64,000 bases of DNA from Glandiceps talaboti (lineage: Eukaryota > Hemichordata > Enteropneusta > Spengelidae): contig NC_135557.1 in assembly GCF_964340395.1 (NCBI RefSeq), positions 1,217,646 to 1,281,645 on the forward strand, given 5' to 3'. The stretch's first letter is position 1. Every line of letters begins with the position of its first letter. A program made the translations under genes and the position numbers. The notes under the pieces are model-generated. The model saw only the letters and a list, made by a program, of their open reading frames with translations. It had not been told where the DNA came from and searched no databases. Below are positions 28,201 through 36,726 of the stretch, in pieces.

Positions 28201-31200
28201 ACTTTAGTGACCCCATGTAAATCAATGGGTAGTCAGTACCTGTACTTTAGTGACCCCATGTAAATCAATGGGTAGTCAGTGTCTGTACTTTAGTGACCCC
28301 ATGTAAATCAATGGGTAGTCAGTGTCTGTACTTTAGTGACCCCATGTAAATCAATGGGTAGTCAGTACCTGTACTTTAGTGACCCCATGTAAATCAATGG
28401 GTAGTCAGTGTCTGTACTTTAGTGACCCCATGTAAATCAATGGGTAGTCAGTACCTGTACTTTAGTGACCCCATGTAAATCAATGGGTAGTCAGTACCTG
28501 TACTTTAGTGACCCCATGTAAATCAATGGGTAGTCAGTGTCTGTACTTTAGTGACCCCATGTAAATCAATGGGTAGTCAGTACCTGTACTTTAGTGACCC
28601 CATGTAAATCAATGGGTAGTCAGTACCTGTACTTTAGTGACCCCATGTAAATCAATGGGTAGTCAGTGTCTGTACTTTAGTGACCCCATGTAAATCAATG
28701 GGTAGTCAGTACCTGTACTTTAGTGACCCCATGTAAATCAATGGGTAGTCAGTACCTGTACTTTAGTGACCCCATGTAAATCAATGGGTAGTCAGTGTCT
28801 GTACTTTAGTGACCCCATGTAAATCAATGGGTAGTCAGTACCTGTACTTTAGTGACCCCATGTAAATCAATGGGTAGTCAGTGTCTGTACTTTAGTGACC
28901 CTTTGTAAATCAATGGGTAGTCAGTGTCTGTACTTTAGTGACCCCATGTAAATCAATGGGTAGTCAGTGTCTGTACTTTAGTGACCCCATGTAAATCAAT
29001 GGGTAGTCAGTGTCTGTACTTTAGTGACCCCATGTAAATCAATGGGTAGTCAGTGTCTGTACTTTAGTGACCCCATGTAAATCAATGGGTAGTCAGTGTC
29101 TGTACTTTAGTGACCCTTTGTAAATCAATGGGTAGTCAGTACCTGTACTTTAGTGACCCCATGTAAATCAATGGGTAGTCAGTACCTGTACTTTAGTGAC
29201 CCCATGTAAATCAATGGGTAGTCAGTACCTGTAATTTAGTGACCCCATGTAAATCAATGGGTAGTCAGTGCCTGTACTTTAGTGACCCCATGTAAATCAA
29301 TGGGTAGTCAGTGTCTGTACTTTAGTGACCCCATGTAAATCAATGGGTAGTCAGTGTCTGTACTTTAGTGACCCCATGTAAATCAATGGGTAGTCAGTAC
29401 CTGTACTTTAGTGACCCCATGTAAATCAATGGGTAGTCAGTGTCTGTACTTTAGTGACCCCATGTAAATCAATGGGTAGTCAGTACCTGTACTTTAGTGA
29501 CCCTTTGTAAATCAATGGGTAGTCAGTGTCTGTACTTTAGTGACCCTTTGTAAATCAATGGGTAGTCAGTACCTGTACTTTAGTGACCCTTTGTAAATCA
29601 ATGGGTAGTCAGTGTCTGTACTTTAGTGACCCTTTGTAAATCAATGGGTAGTCAGTGTCTGTACTTTAGTGGCCCTTTGTAAATCAATGGGTAGTCAGTG
29701 TCTGTACTTTAGTGACCCTTTGTAAATCAATGGGTAGTCAGTACCTGTACTTTAGTGACCCCATGTAAATCAATGGGTAGTCAGTACCTGTACTTTAGTG
29801 ACCCTTTGTAAATCAATGGGTAGTCAGTGTCTGTACTTTAGTGACCCTTTGTAAATCAATGGGTAGTCAGTACCTGTACTTTAGTGACCCCATGTAAATC
29901 AATGGGTAGTCAGTACCTGTACTTTAGTGACCCCATGTAAATCAATGGGTAGTCAGTGTCTGTACTTTAGTGACCCTTTGTAAATCAATGGGTAGTCAGT
30001 ACCTGTACTTTAGTGACCCCATGTAAATCAATGGGTAGTCAGTACCTGTACTTTAGTGACCCTTTGTAAATCAATGGGTAGTCAGTACCTGTACTTTAGT
30101 GACCCCATGTAAATCAATGGGTAGTCAGTACCTGTACTTTAGTGACCCCATGTAAATCAATGGGTAGTCAGTACCTGTACTTTAGTGACCCTTTGTAAAT
30201 CAATGGGTAGTCAGTGTCTGTACTTTAGTGACCCTTTGTAAATCAATGGGTAGTCAGTACCTGTACTTTAGTGACCCCATGTAAATCAATGGGTAGTCAG
30301 TACCTGTACTTTAGTGACCCTTTGTAAATCAATGGGTAGTCAGTACCTGTACTTTAGTGACCCCATGTAAATCAATGGGTAGTCAGTGTCTGTACTTTAG
30401 TGACCCCATGTAAATCAATGGGTAGTCAGTGTCTGTACATGTACTTTAGTGACCCCATGTAAATCAATGGGTAGTCAGTGTCTGTACTTTAGTGACCCTT
30501 TGTAAATCAATGGGTAGTCAGTACCTGTACTTTAGTGACCCCATGTAAATCAATGGGTAGTCAGTACCTGTACTTTAGTGACCCCATGTAAATCAATGGG
30601 TAGTCAGTACCTGTACTTTAGTGACCCCATGTAAATCAATGGGTAGTCAGTGTCTGTACTTTAGTGACCCCATGTAAATCAATGGGTAGTCAGTGTCTGT
30701 ACTTTAGTGACCCTTTGTAAATCAATGGGTAGTCAGTGCCTGTCTCCGAACAAATGCAGGCTGAACACGTCAAAGTTCTGAGCAGCTGGTATGTAAATTT
30801 AAAGGGGCGGCAGCAGTTTTAATGGGGAGGAAGCCAAATTTAAAAGGGCCTGTGGAGAACACTGGATCTATATTTACAAAACTATTGGGATGAATTTAAT
30901 GGGAATGCCTATGGAGATGTGTACATTAGGGTGTATTCACAACATGATCATCCCATCAGCAATATGCAAATTAGGTCTAAAAATCTCTCAATTTTGGTCA
31001 AAAACTGATATCTTCAAAACTACGTGATAAATGCGGCTGAAACTTGGTGAGGATGTTCTGGAGGTGTTATTTTGCAGTTAATGTTCAAAACATTTTGACA
31101 AAACTGGCCGTAGTAACCATGGTCATGCAACAGTGAAATTTGTTCATTCTAGAGGGTCCAAAAGACACAATCACTTTAGAGAGATTTCAACATTTTTATT

Positions 31201-31903
31201 TGTGATGACAACAGTATCGCCTTCTACAACATGAAAAATATGATAATATACACAGGTGTCAAATTTCATCACAATGTAAACAAACTATACTTTTAATGTT
31301 TTTAATGTTACGATGAATATCAAAGGGACCAACACTGAAAATTTGGAGTCAATATCTTTATTTAAAAGAATTGGATGAAAAATAGCCTATGCTATATCTA
31401 TCCACATAGTTGTATAGGTGTGGCATACATGTATGCTGAGTTTATAATATTGTATATCTATCCACATAGTTTGTATAGGTGTGGCATACATGTATGCTGA
31501 GTTTATAATCTTGTATATCTATCCACATAGTTGTATAGGTGTGGCATACATGTATGCTGAGTTTATAATATTGTATATCTATCCACATAGTTTGTATAGG
31601 TGTGGCATACATGTATGCTGAGTTTATAATCTTGTATATCTATCCACATAGTTGTATAGGTGTGGCATACATGTATGCTGAGTTTATAATCTTGTTAACT
31701 TAAATGAAAGTACTACAGTATGATGAAAGAGCAATTAAACAATTGTTTTGTTTCCATTTGGATTACAGGAAGCCTGGCTGAATACCCTAGTTGCTGTGGA
31801 AATATGTTTCTGGTTTTTCATTGGTGAACAAATAGGACGGCGTAGTATGGTTGGATATGACGTGAAATTAGCAATAGAACCACCCAAACATTCTCCAATT
31901 TAG
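16172..31903 (+). CDS. ATP5MG: ATP synthase subunit g, mitochondrial (3 coding exons, 126 aa)
   Basis: Subunit g is a small membrane protein of the mitochondrial F1Fo ATP synthase, found in the peripheral/dimerisation region of Fo. Three exons join in frame: 16172-16256, 23341-23501 and 31769-31903 (85+161+135 nt, 126 codons plus TAG). Exon 2 carries the family signature TFWHYAKVELIPPKPSEIP, followed by an amphipathic stretch ending KTLTVR. Exon 3 carries EAWLNTLVAVEICFWFFIGE, the single membrane helix, then IGRRSMVGYDV. Vertebrate subunit g is about 103 aa. This protein has a longer N-terminus, rich in A, G, R and M and possibly a mitochondrial targeting stretch, and about 11 extra C-terminal residues after GYDV. 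All junctions are GT-AG; the introns are about 7.1 and 8.3 kb and full of minisatellites and mobile DNA. The start is the first ATG giving a continuous frame. Identification is by recognition of the family motif. Confidence 0.93.
16630..16730. mobile_element. SINE-like fragment with AGCGC...GCGCTT core and ATA tail
   Basis: AATAATAATAATATTTATTT, then TATATAGCGCATTACAT and CTCAATGCGCTTCACA. This ATA-repeat plus TATATAGCGC/AAGCGCTT-type core is a widespread dispersed-repeat motif in marine invertebrate genomes. It lies just after ATP5MG exon 1. Confidence 0.5.
16819..17331 (-). pseudogene. 3' part of split ORF with C2H2 zinc fingers
   Basis: Reading on the - strand, DGQLVPSYQSQ continues the frame interrupted at 19040. 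A Glu/Asp-rich linker and a basic stretch precede three C2H2-type units. The first (CKHC...YMRTQTVH) has Arg where the first His should be. The second (CSICSRTF...CHIRIVH) is intact, with C-x2-C-x12-H-x4-H spacing. The third (CHDC...FQHRR) has one extra residue and lacks the last His. The stop is TGA/TAA-bounded at 16819. Fingers after an RFX-like domain suggest a DNA-binding protein. Damaged fingers and the transposon insertion indicate a dead copy. Confidence 0.65.
17323..17331. repeat. Left 9-bp target site duplication TTGTCCGTC
   Basis: Identical to 19040-19048. Removing the element plus one copy restores a continuous - strand frame through DGQ. Confidence 0.85.
17570..18095 (+). pseudogene. 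Decayed ORF inside the long-TIR element (SAP-like stretch, acidic Ser/Asp tail)
   Basis: The frame begins in the TIR with MKASYFFIDWRKDHKH. The same start is read from the right TIR at 18808 on the - strand, where it stays open. In the left copy it is shifted by the ~11-bp TIR insertion. It then gives MKVKALDKYLDEH, a TGA, LPKHRKLKREKVD and a long Ser/Asp/Glu-rich segment (SDTDSSDSETESD) that ends at TAA 18095. The Leu/Lys pattern around the TGA resembles a SAP DNA-binding helix-extended loop-helix motif; that is tentative. At least one frameshift and one or two stops make it non-functional as read. Confidence 0.45.
18250..18346. repeat. TACA/ATAC microsatellite
   Basis: About 22 units of the tetranucleotide, broken once by CTGTATACA, lie inside the long-TIR element next to two poly-C tracts at about 18190-18230. 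Confidence 0.95.
19040..19048. repeat. Right 9-bp target site duplication TTGTCCGTC
   Basis: Second copy of the duplication, immediately outside the right TIR end (...CTTCAGCATCGT). Confidence 0.85.
19040..19747 (-). pseudogene. 5' part of split ORF with RFX-like winged-helix domain
   Basis: The - strand frame is open from at least 19747, and back to about 19840 without an ATG, down to the insertion point at 19040-19048. The start has PEVI/PKVI-type linker motifs. A segment around residues 95-150 reads INMRQFCAVLQLNFPNIVIK and then ends YYG plus basic residues. Its spacing (N..F...L...FP.....R......YYG..) resembles the RFX DNA-binding winged helix. After it come a basic stretch and a Ser/Thr/Asp-rich linker ending WEVEDGQ. 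At DGQ the frame is cut by the element at 17332-19039 and resumes on its far side. The RFX relation is my motif-level reading, not a search result. The protein could also be part of a larger mobile element that includes the TatD ORF upstream on the same strand. Confidence 0.55.
19750..20868. other. Spacer between TatD and RFX-like ORFs with hairpins and short duplications
   Basis: No ORF is supported here. There is a perfect 11-bp-arm hairpin at 19967-19995, a 16-bp perfect palindrome at 20152-20167 and a roughly 115-bp tandem duplication (about 20205-20300 and 20318-20410, sharing ATTATTTACCTCA and GACTAGCTACCTTGAT). A diverged ~75-bp duplication around 20640-20810 shares TGTCATGACACACCAC / TGTCACGACACACCAC. 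This structured non-coding stretch is consistent with an internal region of a larger mobile element. Confidence 0.5.
20869..21864 (-). pseudogene. TatD-family metal-dependent nuclease (TATDN2-like), one in-frame TGA
   Basis: TatD enzymes are TIM-barrel metallo-nucleases. The - strand frame shows the motifs in order: metal-binding DTHFHLD near residue 60, VGLHP, AVGEVGLDYT, PLVLHIRG, IHLHCFSGD and the catalytic DRLILETDSPYFPPP, then PQYIGSV...LHELLPIT..N, ending at TAA. The barrel is full length. About 60 N-terminal residues are Ser/Thr/Pro-rich. One TGA (21607-21609) lies between THFHLD and VGLHP, and the same frame continues on both sides, so this is a single nonsense change, a readthrough site or a base error. 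It lies antisense inside ATP5MG intron 1, has no visible introns, and is followed on the same strand by the RFX-like/C2H2 ORF. TatD genes dispersed in this way in invertebrates are often part of mobile DNA; that link is inference. Confidence 0.8.
21882..23289. repeat. 29-bp minisatellite, about 48 copies, in ATP5MG intron 1
   Basis: The unit is TATTTCTGTCTTGGC[C/T]TAG, then TAACATCACC. Main variants are GGCTTAG/GGCCTAG, CTATTTC/CTAGTTC and TCTGTC/TCTCTC. It abuts the 5' end of the TatD ORF and stops about 50 bp before ATP5MG exon 2. Confidence 0.98.
23341..23501 (+). CDS. ATP5MG: ATP5MG coding exon 2
   Basis: The acceptor is TTGCAATACAG just before 23341 and the donor is GTAGGT at 23502. It encodes the diagnostic subunit g segment (LKTFWHYAKVELIPP) and leaves phase 0. 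The 29-bp minisatellite ends only about 50 bp upstream of this acceptor, so the array may reach the branch-point region. Confidence 0.95.
23515..23675. repeat. ~32-bp tandem repeat, 5 copies
   Basis: GTTATGTACACTGAATGTAA followed by [A/C]ATTATATAGT, immediately downstream of ATP5MG exon 2. Confidence 0.9.
23872..23910 (+). repeat. Solo 5' end of the TAGTCCCCGC repeat family
   Basis: TAGTCCCCGCTGGACGAAGT, then CCGGAACAGGGACTTA, matches the start of the elements at 40566 and 42622 but is not followed by their body. Confidence 0.7.
24167..25083. mobile_element. ~917-bp non-autonomous TIR element, copy 1
   Basis: The ends are imperfect inverted repeats CAGGGTTCTCCCAAGC and (reverse complement) CAGGGATCTCCTCACG. 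CAATGG flanks both sides (24161-24166 and 25084-25089). The left flank is a minisatellite-like unit (GTACTTTAGTGACCC...AAATCAATGG) and the right flank starts the 43-bp array, so the element sits inside the edge of that array. The body is related to 32262-33621, sharing ATAGTTTGTGAC and GATGTCAAACTAC...AACTAAAAG. No transposase is seen. Confidence 0.75.
25084..30744. repeat. 43-bp minisatellite, about 132 copies, in ATP5MG intron 2
   Basis: The unit is TAGTCAGT[ACC/GTC/GCC]TGTACTTTAGTG, then ACCC[CAT/TTT]GTAAATCAATGGG. Almost all variation is at those two positions. One unit at about 30433 has a 6-bp ACATGT insertion. The array makes up about 70% of intron 2. Confidence 0.99.
30745..31380. other. 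Intron sequence with old dispersed repeat, no gene seen
   Basis: Phrases such as GGTCAAAAACTGATATCTTC and GAAACTTGGTGAGGATGTTC resemble the repeat family at 35600-35800 and 57900-58100. No coding signal. Confidence 0.5.
31385..31697. repeat. ~60-bp tandem repeat, 5 copies
   Basis: TGTATATCTATCCACATAGT, then TGTATAGGTGTGGCATAC and ATGTATGCTGAGTTTATAAT, with alternating TAGTTG/TAGTTTG and AATATT/AATCTT, so the period may be a 2-unit block. It lies about 70 bp before ATP5MG exon 3. Confidence 0.95.
31769..31903 (+). CDS. ATP5MG: ATP5MG coding exon 3 and stop
   Basis: The acceptor is TTTGGATTACAG before 31769. The exon encodes the hydrophobic helix (LVAVEICFWFFIG), then the conserved GYDV. Family members often end at that point, but here the frame continues KLAIEPPKHSPI to TAG at 31901-31903. 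Confidence 0.95.
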   Translation, partial: EAWLNTLVAVEICFWFFIGEQIGRRSMVGYDVKLAIEPPKHSPI

Positions 31904-32156
31904 AGTTGTTTTTTATTGACTGATATGTCGGTGTTGAGGACATAATGAGTACGGTTTAGTTTAGCTAACCACATGACCATCAATCAACAGTATACCAATA
32001 ATAATCTACCACCTGTATACTAGAGATAAAATACCACCTGTATACTAGAGAAATGCAGTGTAACCACAACACAGTCAGTCAGTCATTTTCATATGTTTAT
32101 TTACTGTATTATCACAGTTTGATGTGAAAAGTGTCAAGAGTGTTTGCCTGTAACAT

Positions 32157-32162
32157 AATAAA
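32157..32162 (+). promoter_or_regulatory. Probable ATP5MG polyadenylation signal
   Basis: AATAAA lies 254 bp after the ATP5MG stop and is followed within 40 bp by a TG/T-rich stretch (TTGTGTGTCTGTTTATT). This is the expected arrangement for a cleavage and polyadenylation site. Confidence 0.6.
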
Positions 32163-32261
32163 TTAGTAATTTGAAATTTATTGTGTGTCTGTTTATTTCA
32201 TTACTGTAATGTGAATGGAGAATATTAGTAATTCAATGGCTTTACACTCAAACACATTGGC

Positions 32262-33621
32262 CAGTGTTCTCCCCAGAATTTGTTGATAGGATATCAGCTA
32301 ATTAGCATAAATTAGCATACATTTACATGGCAAAATAGTTATATTCCTGGGTAACTTGATAAAATCAAAGTACATCATAATATCAAACAAGTAGTACATA
32401 TGTACATGTTGTCAAAGGAAAGTTGAAGGCCAATTTATTACTACAAAATATTAGCACCAATAAGAAAATTAGCATAAATTAGCATACATTTACATGGCAA
32501 AATAATTATATTCCTGGGTAACTTGATAAAATCAAAGTACATCATAATATCAAACAAGTAGTACATATGTACATGTTGTCAAAGGAAAGTTGAAGGCCAA
32601 TTTATTACTACAAAATATTAGCACCAATGAGAAACTCATAACAGTGTTGTTGATTATTATTCTTAGGAAAGCTGAAATTATTTCAATCTAAATGTCTACA
32701 GATAAATTAGACTTTCAAAACATGAAAAGATTGTGTACAGCTACCTGCAGACATCATGTTAGTCCAAAATTTCGTAATACGCAAGACTTTCCCTATTGAG
32801 GACTCCAAAATCTGGTGATAGTTTGTGACATCATGGCCACCATATTGGAAAATCCATGCTTTCATCGTAGTCGTACGATGTACCAGTCTACAATGTCAAA
32901 CTACAAACTAAAAGTGTTTTCATAGTAAAATTGAACATGAAACTGATAGTCGGAGATAACATCGCCACTTTATCGAAAGGTACATTAGTCTGTTCAACTC
33001 TTTTCATGACATTGAAGAATGCACATTGGAGTAAACCAACTATGCAAATCACTCTTGGGTTGAGACATACTCGGTGTTACTCAGTCATAGAAAATTAACT
33101 AGACACTGAATGCCAAGTTCATGTGTTTGTCGATCTTTTATACTACAGTCTATACCAAAATGGCATGGCATAGTTTGATTTTATAGTTGTCAAAATCTGG
33201 CAGTTCCGACATGCTTCTATGGCCGAATGATGATACGTAAAGGTCGGTTTTGCCTTTGATTTACCGAAAGCTTGTACAGTAGTGTGAATCACACTACCAT
33301 TAGCAGGTTTACATTTTATTCCTATCGAAAACAATACTGATGGCAAACTTCAATGAAATATGTCAGATCTGGTAGTGTTAGAGGGTTGAATAGTCGTTTT
33401 TTACTTGCCACTTATGTGTGAAGGATCAATACAAATGTTGCAAGTATACATTGAAAACAACAAAGGCGTCAGCTGACAGAGTGACAGATGAACAATGTCA
33501 ACGTGCAATTTACCGAACCCAAAGCAATCTGATTGCGTATTGGGACAACTGATCACATATCGGCGAAAATTAATAAAGGATATCAGGCCTGATACGTGAA
33601 AACCCTCTGGGGAGAATACTG
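32262..33621. mobile_element. ~1.36-kb non-autonomous TIR element, copy 2
   Basis: The ends are CAGTGTTCTCCCCAGA and (reverse complement) CAGTATTCTCCCCAGA. The body shares several conserved blocks with 24167-25083. Immediate flanks CATTGGC and CATTGCA are similar but not identical. CAG-starting short TIRs are common in hAT-like elements; assignment is tentative. Confidence 0.65.
32301..32640. repeat. 167-bp tandem duplication inside the TIR element
   Basis: ATTAGCATAAATTAGCATAC through ATTAGCACCAAT occurs twice with offset 167 bp and only a few differences, so the duplication is recent relative to the element. Confidence 0.9.
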
Positions 33622-33769
33622 CATTGCAAAGCCAAATGAAACCATTGTGGTAGCCAGATGAAACTACTGACAGCCTAGGAAATTGTCAGTTATTACCAAC
33701 ACGCTCAAGAGTAGTCATCACCCCGACACGCATAGGACCACAATTAAACCAAAATTACGTACTTGGTGT

Positions 33770-34870
33770 ACCGTTTCTCCTAAAATGAACGATTAAAGTT
33801 TTATCCTGGTTTAACCAAAGTCCACATTTTAGTGAACTCAGTAGAGCAAACGTTGCAAATTTACTTCTGAATCAGCCAACAAGACTATATCATCAGCATA
33901 TAATAGTCTGGTGATTGCATCGTCACCAATCTCTATGTTCACACCAGATTGCTTTAATTATGTTGCTCAGTCGTAAATATACATTGCCAAAAGAGTTGGT
34001 GAAAGACCATCGCCCTGTTTGACTCCAATGTCAATGGGGAAGCTGTCTGTTTTGTAATGATAATAATAATCTTTATTGTCCATTTGTTCAAAACATATGG
34101 AAAATTTCCTTTTGGCATCACAGGTCCTAAAAACACAAGCATCACAAAGACATATGTATTGGTTAACTTGTACTCTACAGGAGACATCAGTATGCAACGA
34201 ACACAGAACATTCACGAACACTCCATATACATAATTATATAGTTTATACCATAGAGTTTCTCTCCACTCGATCAAAGGCTTTTTGTATATCAACAAAGCA
34301 AGTAAATGTAGATAAATTCTTACTTAATCTATATTCAATTACTGAATGAAGGACAAACATAAATCCGTTCTGTTTGTCGACCAATATGCCATATTTCTCT
34401 AGCCAGTTAAGCAGGCGGTTATTAAGTGTTGAAGTGAATATTTTACACAAACATTTCTCTGGCCGGTTAAGCAGGCGGTTAATTAAGTGTTGACACAATC
34501 TCAAAGTAATCCCCCTGTAGTTCAGTGGAATACACTTATCCGTGTTACCACTTTTTGGAATTGGACAAATAAGACCTTGGCGCCAGATAGTCGATATAAT
34601 TCCAGAATCAAAGTAAGACATTAGTAGCTTTGCTATGTAATTGGCTTGTTCAACTCTACAGAATATGGTGTGGATAAGTCAGAAGGGGTCAGCTGTTCAA
34701 GTTCAATATCAAAATATGGTGTGGATAAGTCAGAAGGGGTCAGCTGTTCAAGTTCAATATCAAAATATTTCAACATTTTCTTTATCATCTTAAAAACAGA
34801 ATTCTTCAGGTTATCATCTTAAAAACAGAATTCTTCAGGATTATCAGCTGCAGGATTGGTTGATGTTTTG
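33770..34870 (-). pseudogene. Non-LTR retrotransposon reverse transcriptase remnant
   Basis: Reading leftward: LTPSDLSTPYSVE, IWRQGLICPIPKSGNTDK, LNYRGITL, KIFTSTLNNRL, a QNGF motif, CFVDIQKAFDRVERN (palm motif A), TDSFPIDIGVKQGDGLSPTL (motif B), then LLYADDIVLLADSE (motif C, YADD at 33889-33900). The order fits a LINE RT, but the frame shifts at least twice and there are local duplications (about 34430-34490 and 34665-34765). It is interrupted by a short 3'-end insertion at about 34056-34158. No endonuclease is visible, so it is 5'-truncated. Confidence 0.88.
34056..34158 (-). mobile_element. ~100-bp SINE/LINE 3'-end insertion inside the RT
   Basis: On the - strand the sequence ends GGACAATAAAGATTATTATT plus ATCATTA, a typical 3' tail, and starts near ACATATGTCTTTGTGATGC. 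The RT frame is CRVQVN before it and KTDSFP after it, and by chance the insertion is itself open in that frame. Confidence 0.65.
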
Positions 34871-34914
34871 ATGTTTATACTTGACTGGTTTGTCTGCTAA
34901 TGTGACTCATTTCT

Positions 34915-35017
34915 AGCATTCTGTATTATTAGCACAACTAAACTGAGATTCAGTAGTGCTATAGGCATCGCCTGGCATCTGTCTGTCTGTCTGTCTGTCT
35001 GTCTGTGTGTGTGTGTG

Positions 35018-35083
<66 letters not shown>

Positions 35084-35800
35084 CAACTTAAAGTAAAAAA
35101 CCGCGAACCAATTGCCATGATATTTGGATGGTGGGTCCATTACCTTGGGTGTCTAGTTGGGAAATTGTTCGAATGAAAATGATCGCATCAGAAATGTGAA
35201 TTTTACATTTGGAAATGTGATTTGTTGTATTACAAAATGCTTTGACTTCAGCCTGGAAATGAAAAATTCTTGTTTTATTGATGCAATGAAATCATTAAAT
35301 CTTTTATGGGCTACTTCACATGTCAGTGTCAATGTCGTAAAGATTTATATCTGTTTAAGGTTGCTTAGCAACCTAGGCCTGTTTTTAGCACAGCTGAATT
35401 AAATCTTAGACACTATGATTAAAACAGATTTATATAAATGCACAATCCTTAGGCATTCAAAAAAACTATAGAAGTCACACATTTTATGGGGAAAGAAAAT
35501 AGTCATATCAAGACCTCCATGATCATACTGTGTTTGGCAGGTTAAATTTCCTGCATGTACCTATTGCCATGATATTTGATGGGTGTATTACTGTGGGTGT
35601 CTAGTTGGGAAATTGTTCAAATCAAAATGATCTTACTACCGATGTGTGATTTGAGTCGAAAAATGTAATTTTTGGTCAAAAAACTTACTCAAAAACTATT
35701 GGGCAGATAGGTCTGAAATTTGGTGGCAACATTCTTAGGGGTGTTTAACCATTGGCACTATTTTTCTGTTAGTCTTGCCATTTCGTTGAAATTTTGTTGA
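34915..35800 (+). repeat. Dispersed repeat starting with an AGCACAACT...AGTNGTGCT hairpin, copy A
   Basis: It starts TTAGCACAACTAAACTGAGA, then TTCAGTAGTGCTATAGGC, followed by TCTG/TG microsatellite and phrases CCAATTGCCATGATATTTGG and GGTGTCTAGTTGGGAAATTG. The same phrases occur in reverse complement at about 57900-58290. Confidence 0.7.
34979..35082. repeat. Compound TCTG/TG/TC microsatellite
   Basis: Runs of TCTG, TG, TCTG, TC and TG in order. ORFs rich in HTHT or RQTD here are artefacts. Confidence 0.97.
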
Positions 35801-36516
35801 ATGAAACTTTGATAAATGAAGATCACTTTGCCAAAAACAAAATTGCAATGTCACCGTGCTTATTTTCAACATAAATGTACATTTATATCTGGCACATTGA
35901 TAATTGATAAGGCTTATGGTCAGTTCAAATAAATATATTTGCTAAAATTGGACAGCCTAGGGAGTCCTTTTATATCAGCGGTCAAAGGTCACTTTGTCCT
36001 CTACCAAGTTTCAATGTTTGGTCTACTGTGGAATCTCAGTAGACAAGGTTAAAGACATGTCTATGCCATATTTGGCAATATTTCCAAAGCCTCCTAGCTT
36101 ACTCTCAGATATAAAGTCTGAGGCTTGATATACTGAACATTGTGCATAGAGCATTCCAAAGTTATTTTCAATATGTGAAACTGTTCATCATAATGTTACA
36201 CAATATGCATGATTGCAACTGTTTTCAGCTCCCATATCCTCACACTTCTACACACATCAGTCAGTTACAAACACAGAACATTACTGAGAGAACAATCTGA
36301 CTTTTTATTACAAATAATACTAATATATATCTCTCTATCTATACACATTTTGTATGTATGGTTTCTAGCAGGCTACAAACAAGTACATTACAGTGTCAAG
36401 AATTTGCAATCTCTTTCAACATACTGTTCTTCTATTACAATTGATTTTTAAAACATTTCAAAATTTAGTTGACACTTGAAAAAAAATGAAAATGAACAAT
36501 ATTCTTATTACATATC
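35800..36516. other. No gene seen
   Basis: AT-rich non-repetitive sequence, with short similarity to other old repeats (CAAAAACAAAATTGCAATG). No supportable coding segment. Confidence 0.4.
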
Positions 36517-36726
36517 TCATGTTAGACTATTAAAAAAGTTACAAACACTGTTTATGATGCGGTCAGACTTGGTAACTGTTACTATACCACCACTATCAAA
36601 ATCCCTTAAACTATTGAAACCATCTCTCTGATATGCTGAATGAAGATGTTGATAACACAAACCAGACCCTGCTACTTTCTGAGCCATAGATTTGCTAAGC
36701 ACTTTGTTATCAACAAGACTAACTAG

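Noticed and set aside
33143-33346. 67-codon - strand ORF inside the TIR element
   Set aside because: Not preserved in the related copy at 24167-25083, so probably chance.
32254-33629. Exact 8-bp target duplication for the second TIR element
   Set aside because: Flanks CATTGGC and CATTGCA are similar but not identical, so I do not claim a duplication.
34897-35140. ORFs rich in HTHTHT / RQTDRQTD
   Set aside because: TG/TCTG microsatellite translation.
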